Below the pieces are notes generated by a model. The model did no database searches, was not told the origin of the DNA, and saw only the letters and a list, made by a program, of their open reading frames with translations. Position numbers and translations under genes: made by a program. 64,000 nucleotides of DNA from Phoronis australis (lineage: Eukaryota > Phoronida > Phoronidae): contig NMRA01000601.1 in the NCBI GenBank assembly GCA_002633005.1, forward strand, positions 111,405-175,404. The letters run 5' to 3'. Numbering within the stretch: position 1 is the stretch's first letter; every line of letters starts with the position of its first letter. Positions 54,125 to 64,000 of this stretch are shown piece by piece.

Positions 54125-57100
54125 TAACGTCTAATAAACCATCAACGCTTCAGAGTTTATTGCAGATGGCTAACCCTTTGGGATAATGAAATATCTGATC
54201 CGATTTTCGTTTTTCATCCAGCTAAACGGAGAGAGGTAAAGCTTTAAGTGATTCTCAGAAAACGAATTTGTGCTGTGTTTGAATATTGCGCTAGTCGCGG
54301 CAAAAGTTAATACACCTCGCCTGCAGCCAGTTATAATTGCAAGTGGTAGATACGGATTAGCGGACCTTTTGGTTTGCCCTCCACTCCCCGTCATCGCAAA
54401 CTTTCCACTCGCTCCACAGAATCTTACAGAATCAGACGAACTATTCCTTAGCTCCTAATTTCAAGCAATTGAACAAATGAAAATAATTCGTGTATGTATG
54501 CGTTCAGTATGGTATTTTGGAAAATTCGGAATATCCAAATAGGACAGAACGCGATGATTTTAAGAAAATAGGTAACAATAGGAGTCAAAAATCAAGTCAA
54601 AACGAATGGTTTTGAGCAGTGGTTCATTCTTTCAGAAAAATGGCCTTGTTTTGACGCGTGAATGTGAATTTCATCCCCTTTTACGGTCTGAACATTGGAA
54701 TCACGAAATTGTCTTAAATTGCCACCTGTAGGCCACATCACGTTTAAGATTTACAAAACCATATAAACTGTCTTAAAGTTTCCTTTGCAACAGTAACAAA
54801 TTGATTTCAACAAAAGGAGATGAAATGTCATCAGACATTGAAATCATCCAGTTTTGGCATGTTTGGCCACCCCCATCAAATACGATGGCTTTTTGTCACT
54901 CCTTTTACTTGTAGACGCCCTAAACGATGCCGTTTTTGTAATTTCCGTTTTAGGTAGAAAGTAAAAAGGAAAGACTGAAAGTTGCAGAGCACTTCCAGAG
55001 TAACACTGAATATTTCACTCTCATGCCCTGTCCAGCTAACTTTTCTACCAATTTGAACTCCCGAAAGGAGTCTTAACGAATCTTCTTAAAATTTCTTGAG
55101 GTATAATCCTGAAACGGTGAACCCACGCTGCTAAATCAGCCATTTTTTGACTTCTGTATTTTTCTTAAACATTGTTCTAACCCCTATACGACATAAATCC
55201 CTTCAAAATATTTTTATCAAATTGCTACGAACTTTCTACTGACATAAATGACGAATTATGTTCCCATTCACAATTTATTGGAAATATGGAGCGAGAAATT
55301 TTTTTCATATTTTGTGTAGTTCTGAAACAAAATTATCCCAGCTCAGAATGAAGCTGTTCTGGAGTGGCCATGGGCGGTCCCTTGAGCGGACCTCAACTGC
55401 CGGTGAGTTGGTGCGTTCGCACCCGCAGCGCTCCCCTCAGCTACGGGCATAAACTACAGTAAGAGCCAATATTGTCGGTTCTTAGATTTGCATAACCTCA
55501 AATCCTCAGTTAACTTTCTGTTCTCCGGAAGATTACGTCATTACATGTTCAAATCACAGTTCCAAAGTTGGGTACGAAGTTTCAGGTTATTTCTATAAGC
55601 ACGTGTACTATTACATTTTACATTATGGCGTTTTTGCTTCGTTAGCTATCATAACACGGGGCTAACTAATAGAAATCTATTTTTAAACAGTTGTACGAAT
55701 GGCTAAAAATGATACAGAGAATATTAGCGTAAAGAAGTACGGCGACCGTATTGTGCAAATAACTGCGCACTGTTTAGGTAACCCGCTTTTTTCTGTGAAG
55801 TCTTTGTCAAGCAATACGACTTGCAAAAAGTTAGCGACGGCTCGTGAATGCGTTCGTAGGGAAAGAAACAACACTGGGATTTTATGATTAGCAAACCGCG
55901 ATGATTGAAACTGCTCCTTGACGTGCAGGGGCTCGTATTGGTTTCACAGGGGCATTGGAATGTTCTTCCTAAGCCCAGACGAATTAGCACAACCGACCGT
56001 GATATATATACATTTGTTTATGTATGCACGAAATAAAAATTTACTCGCAATCTAATAACAGGTTATTTTTTCAGTTGGAAAAATGAGTGCTCCCCGACCG
56101 TGAATAGCCTGGAAAGCAAATAATAAACACATTTACAGCAGAAAAAATATTTTAATCACGCCCTACACTGAGATGGGTAATGAATAACCGGAATGAAAAG
56201 GTTCATTTAAAACAGGGATGCCTGATATTCATGGTCTTTGGGGTCAAATATCAAGAACATTGGAAGCAAGCATACCAATTTTGTTCCCTTAAGGAGCAAA
56301 AATTTTTGACCTGGGCCACTTACTGTTACTAAATCGGCCTCATATTTTCCTTATTCAGATTATAAAACGGTTTCTAGGTTTAATGTGAACTGAGAGGTCG
56401 TTAGTGTCTGAGACCACGGCTGGTTAGTTCAGTCGCTAAAGCAATATCAACCTCAAAGGAATCCCTGGTAATTTATTGTCACCAATTTCAGTTCAGATAA
56501 ATACCGCAGTGACGATGCTTTGGAAAAGCAAGTATGGCAGAGCAGAAAGTTTTTATGACTAGAACATGGTTTGTGTGGATTGCTCACTCTTCAGGCTCGC
56601 AAGCCTGGGGTACAGAGTTGCGCTGTTACGAAAGAAGGTACTCAACTGTTAAGATTTGTAAGAAACTGCAACAATTGTTACGGATTAATCCAAAATGATT
56701 GAGTGACACTGAACCGTCTACTTTTTGATAAACGGGAATTGAAATATAATTACGTGACCTGTGTGCGATTGCCTCTGCATTTTAGAACTTATGTCTTGGT
56801 GGAATGACGCTTCAACACGATATTTCTTTTAAGAATGGGGATCGGTTTTCCATTAAGAGCAACAATTTTAGTGTTCATAAATTTAATTGACGAATGAATT
56901 TATATTTTTCAGCAATTCAAATCACAATTGAACATGGATTTTCACACCAACATCCCGAAGGATACTCCCATGTAAGGCGCTGAGGCGCGTAAGGGAAAGT
57001 GAACCTCAGAGGGATGACGTTTACAAGAATACGTGCGAAAAGATGGTGGTTTTGAAAGGATGACTTCGCTCCAAAACGCGCGGCCATCCCAACATCCTAT

Positions 57101-57230
57101 CTTCCTTCTACGTCCACGATAGTCGATCACCCTCCACCCTCGAGCTCATTTCGTGAAGTTGAAATTGAGCAATATAAAGTTGATGGCCTTCAGTTTTTAA
57201 ATGTCACTTCATTTCTGATGCTCCTTATCT
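54125..57230. other. Non-coding stretch
   Basis: No supported exon. Several short frames with no splice context. Confidence 0.5.
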
Positions 57231-57233
57231 TAC

Positions 57234-57450
57234 CAAGTTTCATTGGAGTCAAGCGGAACTTCATAAACCTGTTTAACGTGGCGATAAGGCGATAATGAGA
57301 TGAAGGATCACAGACCCCTTCCATAAGCCGGGTGGCCTCAATTGCCATTATACACACAATATTACTGTCAAAATCCCCACCACTATCGAGAACAGCAGCC
57401 ACAGGAACTTGAAATACAAGTTTATGTTTATTCTGCATACTCTGAGTCAT
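57234..57450 (-). CDS. Candidate exon, 72 codons, unidentified protein
   Basis: Open minus-strand block from an ATG at 57450 to a G|GTAAGA donor at 57234 (phase 1), with acceptor ttatttcag 3 bp before the ATG (exon edge 57453). It reads VPVAAVLDSGGDFDSNIVCI, then a helical-looking segment with MEGVCDPSSHYRLIATLNRF. The amphipathic, stop-free composition looks like real coding sequence. It could be the first coding exon after a 5' UTR intron, or an internal exon using the acceptor caag near 57409. On the same strand and upstream of the double PH-domain gene, so it may be one of that gene's missing 5' exons; the phases do not connect directly. Family not recognised. Confidence 0.45.
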
Positions 57451-58124
57451 TTACTGAAATAATGTAAGTCGTATTCTGAAAGTTTCCAGACAAAATGTTC
57501 TTTTTTTGCCGTAAGCAAGTATTTTACATTTAGTCCACATTAATTAGCGTCTTTATTTAAATCACACCACTCTTCCGGCAAGAATATTTTTTATGGCCAA
57601 GAAGATTGCCCGAAAATGTTGAATCGTTATGCATCTGAACCAAAAATTGTTAAGTCAGTACAAGTGAACCGGCGAAACTAATGTAACTATAATTAAATAC
57701 CCTAACGAGCGTTCCCATGTCGGTCGACAGATTGCTCATAACAAGGCGAGGCAGGGCCCGAGTATACAGTATCTGGGTAACTATTCTCAAAACTTGATTT
57801 GGCGTAAACGAGTTTTACGTAAGATACGTGTGTAACTGTAGCGTACTTCTCTAGTCTTTGACGGGCGTGTAATAATGACCGTTTTATTGCAACGAAATCA
57901 AGCGAACAGTTCGCGACGCCTGTTCAGTAAATATACAACAACTTCAAATGTTATGAATGGGCGCTAGTATTTGATTTCAAAATAAATAATTCACAGTTGA
58001 AAATACACGTATTTCAAAATCGCAACGATAACAGCAAGAGGCTCTCAGTGTACAGGTGGATAAGAGGTAATTATAAATAATGTTACCTCCAAACATTACC
58101 GATGACGATGTTGTATCTGCCCCA

Positions 58125-58200
58125 ACAGCTAGACCCGAACTCACGACATCAGACCGGGTAGCAGTCCAGCGCATTGCTAGTAGAGCTAAAAGCCAGTGCC
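58125..58200 (-). repeat. tRNA-like SINE fragment (second type)
   Basis: On the minus strand, TTTAGCTCTACTAGCAATGC is followed by CTGGACTGCTACCCGGTC and GTCGTGAGTTCGGGTC. This resembles the tRNA A arm, anticodon arm and T arm (B box GAGTTCGGGTC), but the body is too degenerate for a functional tRNA. Confidence 0.45.
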
Positions 58201-58860
58201 GCAGGCTTCGATTTCAGTTTAATTCCACCGAATGACAGGAATCCCTTGTCAGGAATAGGCAATTCATAATAGGATCACAAAAAGCACATCGCTTTTTCCA
58301 TCTGTTAAAGCTAAGTCTGTCCAACTCGGTAATCCCAAAATACGTTTTCCGCCCTAAAATCGACTGTAACTTTTAAAGCTGCTTAATGTCAAAAAGCAAT
58401 TTTAAACACCCACTGCTATGAAACCGGTCCCATCTTGTCCCTCATATAAGCTAGACATCATTTCTACGCTACAGGCCCAAGGATCTGTTCTAAGAAACCG
58501 AGTTAAGTTTATTTTGACTTACGTTTGAGATTTGTCTTAACTTCCAAATTTTGAAACTTTCACTTTCGGTAAGCTTGTCAAAATAAAACAAAATTTATGT
58601 CAAACACTTGATTCAAACTTAAGATCTCTTTCTTGAATTGGATTTGAGACAAAGTTAACTTTTATTTTAAAATCTACTAAAGTTTAAGATTTGCCTAGGC
58701 TAAGTCAGTTTTGTTGGAACGGGCCCCAGTTACATAAAGTTATACGCCGTATAGCAACAATGACGTCGCATTATCACGCGTCACGGTGTTATTGTTGAAC
58801 AATGCACCTGACGTTATGCAACAATTAAACTTATCCAACGGATAACTTTGCAGTTTTGCG

Positions 58861-59009
58861 CAGTGGCGGATTTAGAGGGGGGCCATGCCCCCCTAAAATC
58901 CTACCAGATTACATTTGGCAGTTCGGGGGTGCGAATGTCTGACTGACAATATTCTGGCTAATACTCTGCCCTGCCCCCCCCCTAACTCAAAATCCTGGAT
59001 CCGCCCCTG
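58861..59009 (+). mobile_element. CAGTGGCGGATTTA hAT-type MITE, copy 2
   Basis: Starts CAGTGGCGGATTTAGAGGGG and ends CTGGATCCGCCCCTG. 149 bp, same interior as 53315-53477. Confidence 0.82.
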
Positions 59010-61530
59010 TTGTGCATCCAGTATTGCTTCAGACTAGGCTCACGGCGTGTCAGTGTCAGTCGCTAAGGCAGCATGCCGGGTTGGCAGTGATTTATTGAAA
59101 TTAATCTCCACCCAAAGACTGAGAATGAGAAAACTACTTGGAGACATGATGACACTTTGACTTTCTGTAAGATCACCCAGTGTACCAATGCAATGTGCAC
59201 CTCGATTCCCAAATCAGTCTGGACCACTCTTGTACTGGGACGAAGTTATTGATACCGATAGCATTTGAAACTTTAAAGCATGTTTGAAACTACTTTACTT
59301 CGGTTAAGCCACGCCTATTCTCATCACCTCGCGAAGATGCGGTATTATCTTGTCAACTTGTACAATAAGGCAATTTTAGTACAAAAAATTATATCTCACT
59401 ACGTAAAACAGCAGTTAACCATTTAAAAGTTAAATTAAATTTGAAATTTTCTCCAAAACATAACAGCCTGCAACCGTCAACAACAGTGAATACTTGCCAA
59501 TAATGACTAATGTCATTAGTTATTTTAGTGCACGTGTCTTCATCGGGTCAGCACTTATCACTTACGTATGAACTGTAAAGATTAGGGCACTCGATATAAC
59601 AGAATTGTTACGTGATATTTAAAAGCCTCCAAATATCTCAGTAAGACATTGGTGCTTACTTCGTGTATCCATTTGCTTCACTGTGTGTAGCGAAACTGTT
59701 GAAACTGACATAACACTGTCATCGAGAAAAATATATCGCAGCAATACGTGCTAAGTAAAGTTGACCTTGTGATTGTTATCTTTCGGGATTGGCTTTAGAG
59801 TTTTGTTTATAGCCTCTTGAAGGTGCTATCAGAATATCTACTTTAAAATACGTTGTTTGATACGAGACTGAAACAACACCTACGCCAGTTCTTCGCCCAA
59901 CAGCCTACATCCCGTTTAAAAACATCCTCCTGGGACCAATCTTAAGTATATGTATCTTAGTTAGTATGGGTTTGTTTATCATCCGCAGGATGGATGGGGC
60001 GGGAGAGGGGTGCCTCAATTTCAAAATTCAAAAATTCATCGCCATGCAGTGAAATATCAGGGCGGGGACACGAAAATGAAAGGACTACTCGAGACGCGAC
60101 GAGGCGTTAAAAAATCACACGCGAAACATTACCAAGACCATTCACTAAGCCTCGATCGTTTCCCGAGACGAGTTCTAAAGCCAAATTGCCCACCCTGAGG
60201 CGATATACCTGACTGGGTACAACATGTAACAGATATGGCCTCCCTGCCCATTCCTTCTACGTGGGTCAGAAACATTAGTATTGTACGAAATCCTCAAGAA
60301 AGAAAACAAGGGTACTAGGCCCATGGCCCATGGCTGTTAAAATATCCTTATTGTTGACACGGTTATAAAGTATAAACACCTGTCTGCCTGTGAGCTTACC
60401 TTTCGGTCGTCCTCACAGCGACTGGTTCATTCGATTTATGAGTTCGCCACGAAGACGTGTCCATTCATACTAATTTGCCAGTTGAAGACAAATCGGCAAA
60501 TGCCCTTGAGAATTGCTCCATCACGCTCTAACCTAGTTTCAACTCCTTTTGTGGCTAATTTTCAATATAGAAGTGGATAATTCATTTCACGTATGTTTGT
60601 ATGTTGACGATCAGAAGGAGCCTTCAAAGCCAGTTCTATAGGCTCTCTAAACACGTCTCTGTACGATTGACAAAGAATCGATTCATCAGCTCACCTTTTT
60701 ATAACACTTGTTCTTGTAAATACTGCAACCGATATGCAGTCAATAACAAACCGATCAAAAGCCAAGTGGATGGCGTCTTTGTTTAGGTCAATTACCACGC
60801 GGTTGGAGAAAATATGTCGGAATCAACGATGCGTAAGCGTTTCATCCTGAACGAAAATAGTCGTGGTGAGAGTCTCCGTAGAATCTCCACCGCAAGACGA
60901 TTTATAACGGTGTTGTACCGGACTATGAAATGACCCAGTGACCACTGGTAGCCAGTTGTCCAGTTTTGTACCTATACTAAACACTACTATCGGGCACGAG
61001 AACAACGGGAGATTTGATAACTCAGATATCAACGGTGGAGCATAATGAAAAGGCATTATGCAAGGCTAAAATCCCACTGAGTGACAACTGCGTTGCAAGA
61101 GCGACGAGAATATTTACCTTGGGGGTATTTTCAATGTAGGGATACTAATCCCTTTGTTAAATTCCAGTTAACTGAACTACATGTAATTACATTTTCATTT
61201 CCACGAATTGTTTGGTCCACGTGAAATTCTTAACTGAAATGATTCGCCCAAATGACAGCCAGGAGCGACTGGTCAAAAGGGAGGCACATGTAGTTTAATT
61301 AACACGTTTAAATGAAACAATTAGGCTTGATAAACTCTTACTGTGTCTTATTTATTTCCGGTCTCTTAAGTAATCACTGCTACATAAAGACCCTGAGTTT
61401 GCAAGTAGATGAAAGAATTTTCCCAAGAGGTAGGGTGTAAAACCATCACTAAATTAACCCAAAGTGCATACAGGAATATCATTACTTTTCAGGCTATTGA
61501 ATACCTGCGACAAAAGAAGTTAGATTCGGT

Positions 61531-62516
61531 NNNNNNNNNNNNNNNNNNNNNNNNNNNNNNNNNNNNNNNNNNNNNNNNNNNNNNNNNNNNNNNNNNNNNN
61601 NNNNNNNNNNNNNNNNNNNNNNNNNNNNNNNNNNNNNNNNNNNNNNNNNNNNNNNNNNNNNNNNNNNNNNNNNNNNNNNNNNNNNNNNNNNNNNNNNNNN
61701 NNNNNNNNNNNNNNNNNNNNNNNNNNNNNNNNNNNNNNNNNNNNNNNNNNNNNNNNNNNNNNNNNNNNNNNNNNNNNNNNNNNNNNNNNNNNNNNNNNNN
61801 NNNNNNNNNNNNNNNNNNNNNNNNNNNNNNNNNNNNNNNNNNNNNNNNNNNNNNNNNNNNNNNNNNNNNNNNNNNNNNNNNNNNNNNNNNNNNNNNNNNN
61901 NNNNNNNNNNNNNNNNNNNNNNNNNNNNNNNNNNNNNNNNNNNNNNNNNNNNNNNNNNNNNNNNNNNNNNNNNNNNNNNNNNNNNNNNNNNNNNNNNNNN
62001 NNNNNNNNNNNNNNNNNNNNNNNNNNNNNNNNNNNNNNNNNNNNNNNNNNNNNNNNNNNNNNNNNNNNNNNNNNNNNNNNNNNNNNNNNNNNNNNNNNNN
62101 NNNNNNNNNNNNNNNNNNNNNNNNNNNNNNNNNNNNNNNNNNNNNNNNNNNNNNNNNNNNNNNNNNNNNNNNNNNNNNNNNNNNNNNNNNNNNNNNNNNN
62201 NNNNNNNNNNNNNNNNNNNNNNNNNNNNNNNNNNNNNNNNNNNNNNNNNNNNNNNNNNNNNNNNNNNNNNNNNNNNNNNNNNNNNNNNNNNNNNNNNNNN
62301 NNNNNNNNNNNNNNNNNNNNNNNNNNNNNNNNNNNNNNNNNNNNNNNNNNNNNNNNNNNNNNNNNNNNNNNNNNNNNNNNNNNNNNNNNNNNNNNNNNNN
62401 NNNNNNNNNNNNNNNNNNNNNNNNNNNNNNNNNNNNNNNNNNNNNNNNNNNNNNNNNNNNNNNNNNNNNNNNNNNNNNNNNNNNNNNNNNNNNNNNNNNN
62501 NNNNNNNNNNNNNNNN
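61531..62516. other. Assembly gap (986 Ns)
   Basis: Run of unresolved bases. Long apparent open frames across it on both strands are artefacts of translating N. Confidence 0.99.
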
Positions 62517-62662
62517 AGATGCAATAACATTCCTATTGAGACAAAATTTTGATGCAAAAGATGTATGAAACTTCTGCGGCAAGCTTGTAATCTCGGGCAG
62601 TTCAAAACACACGGAAACTTCAAGAGTCAGTTTATGAGTAGCAAAATCGCTCAAACCCTTAC

Positions 62663-62758
62663 CAGAAGGGAGTCGGCATAGTTGCTCAAACTGATCCCAA
62701 GCTCGCGTCCATATTTGCTGAGGCACGATTCGTGCGCTTCACATACACACTCCGATCC
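62663..62758 (-). CDS. Candidate exon, 32 codons, unidentified
   Basis: Minus-strand block with acceptor caacattcag at 62758 and donor CTG|GTAAGG at 62663, exactly 96 bp, phase 0 on both sides. It reads GSECVCEAHESCLSKYGREL and continues GISLSNYADSLL. The symmetric exon and strong splice sites argue for coding sequence. It sits next to the N gap, where neighbouring exons may be hidden. It may belong to the same minus-strand gene as 57234-57450 and the double PH-domain gene, which is unproven. Confidence 0.4.
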
Positions 62759-63119
62759 CTGAATGTTGTCGGGCAAAAAAATCATCACGTAGGCTTATGT
62801 CCAACTGTCGCATAACTCTGTTTGACAGTCATCATTTGTGCAAACACTGACAGTGGAAATGCTGGATCTTGTTCCTGATTTAAGCAAATCATACGAGGAC
62901 ATGCAATAAGTTGAACGAACCAGTGTTGACCTCACTTGATCAACACTTACCGGAATTGGGGATAATAAAAGCTTGTATAGATATATAATAGTTGAAGGAT
63001 CGATATTGATATTATGGTCAAGGTTTATCAACTTGTTCATTGTGCAAATAGACATGGCAAACAAGTCTTTGAATAAAAAACCAACATGGCCGCGAAGACG
63101 TGACGTCATTGATCCTTAC

Positions 63120-63359
63120 GTGAATGGTGGTGCAGCGAATGATTTACGAGTGACGTAAACAACTGATCCAGGTAGCTCTGGCTATTTTTGAGAATTTTAA
63201 GTAGACTACGCTCTCTCGAGTTTTTCTCTGACCCGTTAAGAAGGAGACGGAAGAACTGTGGTTGCACTATATGCATGATGTCCGGCAGCCTCACATACGA
63301 AACCGTAATTGTAGACTGTCCAGAATCCTTTGAACCCGCTCTGCCAATCTTCAGTAAAA
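63120..63359 (-). CDS. Candidate exon, ~80 codons, unidentified
   Basis: Minus-strand block with acceptor catttttcaaag at 63359 (phase 1) and donor CAC|GTAAGG at 63120 (phase 1). It contains SYVRLPDIMHIVQPQFFRLL, then SRERSLLKILKNSQSYLDQL. A second frame is also open for ~45 codons here, which lowers confidence. It is on the same strand as the other candidate exons to its left. No family recognised. Confidence 0.35.
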
Positions 63360-63399
63360 CTTTGAAAAATGAAATTTGTACAGAACACACTCATGTACA

Positions 63400-64000
63400 C
63401 ATACTTCAACAACAGATCACGGAATAGCAAGGAATAATTTCTAACAACCATATTTAATTCGCTCATTCGTTCTTCGCATTTTATGTCAAAACAAATATTT
63501 GTGCGAACATTTTCCAAGAACTTTCGTCATGATACCCCAACCAGTGTGATTACCAATGCTTATCTGCACGGCTTAAAATTCCTGCTTGAACTTGAAGCCC
63601 TTGAAAGTTTCACCTTTGCTTGATTTGAAGAATCCCTACTCAACTGTCTCGACCAATTACCTAGCCCCCTCCGCGATATGATGAATTGATCCGTATAATT
63701 CGCTTGTAATCTCCCTCCGATCGTTAACCTCGTCCTCGGTATGAATTCCACTGGGTGATGGATCGCAGTGACCACAGCTTCAAGCGGACCAGGTAATATT
63801 AAGAAAGGTCTATCTTTACCAACACGACAGCGATCAAAAATGATTAGTCAGTGTTGCTGGAATGAGTTGAATTATCTAAACATCGCATGATGTCCAGGAT
63901 GCAGCCGTGTCCAAAAATACAAATATTACATTTCTACCCTCTGATTTTGAAATTTTCGTATGATTGCTGATATTCAAAGTTTGGGCCAATTTTAAATCAA
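63400..64000. other. Non-coding end of window
   Basis: No exon, repeat or RNA gene could be supported in the last 600 bp. Confidence 0.5.

Larger units (their letters stand above)
57455..61530. other. Non-coding stretch
   Basis: No supported exon. It contains a SINE-like fragment and a hAT-type MITE (listed separately). Confidence 0.5.

Noticed and set aside
53315-59009. 8-bp target-site duplications for the CAGTGGCGG MITEs
   Set aside because: The flanking octamers match at only about half their positions in both copies, so the duplications are eroded or the ends are misplaced.
61409-62726. Apparent open frames of 367-410 codons on both strands
   Set aside because: They are almost entirely translations of the N gap.

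Overview
This is a window of a metazoan nuclear genome. Genes are split by GT-AG introns, are widely spaced, and sit in AT-rich DNA full of short non-autonomous transposons. Two scaffolding marks are present: a 986-base N gap and a single isolated N. The gene content (a transgelin/calponin-family muscle protein, a double PH-domain scaffold, Golgi carbohydrate sulfotransferases carrying a WSC domain) and the THAP-like, Penelope-like and hAT-like debris suggest a marine invertebrate. A hemichordate, amphioxus or similar animal would fit, but the sequence alone does not settle the phylum.

Layout. 1-6.1 kb: small repeats, a THAP zinc-finger relic, then the 3' four exons of a WSC-domain sulfotransferase gene (+). 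6.1-12.7 kb: non-coding, with a ~140-bp tandem repeat and one decayed multicopy ORF. 12.8-18.9 kb: a complete second copy of the sulfotransferase gene (+), whose first WSC exon lies in a 589-bp duplication joined by a single N. 20.6-24.8 kb: a transgelin-like gene (-). 25-37.6 kb: mostly non-coding, with a Penelope-like remnant, two fold-back elements, an orphan exon-like block and a 1.1-kb hAT-like element with a perfect 8-bp target-site duplication. 37.7-40.5 kb: an uninterrupted 924-codon reading frame (-) with protein phosphatase 1 docking motifs and a KEN box. 44.7-52.3 kb: eight coding exons (-) of a protein with two PH domains and a C-terminal coiled coil. 53-64 kb: nested MITEs, three exon-like blocks on the minus strand and the assembly gap.

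The most informative result comes from reading short exons by splice phase. Both sulfotransferase copies resolve into one architecture: signal anchor, one eight-cysteine WSC domain, CHST-type sulfotransferase. The exon phases agree throughout, giving 481 residues in the complete copy. The two copies share exon lengths exactly and are a tandem duplication about 12.9 kb apart. They would act in the Golgi lumen on glycans. The transgelin-like and double-PH proteins are both actin-associated types, but nothing here shows that the neighbours work together.

At least nine repeat families recur within 64 kb: TTAA-flanked MITEs, GTTCAGTA-terminated MITEs, GGGCGGCGC hairpins, hAT-type MITEs, fold-backs, tRNA-derived SINE pieces, and a 51-bp minisatellite whose units alternate in orientation. 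No prokaryote-type features, CRISPR arrays or intact autonomous transposons were seen.
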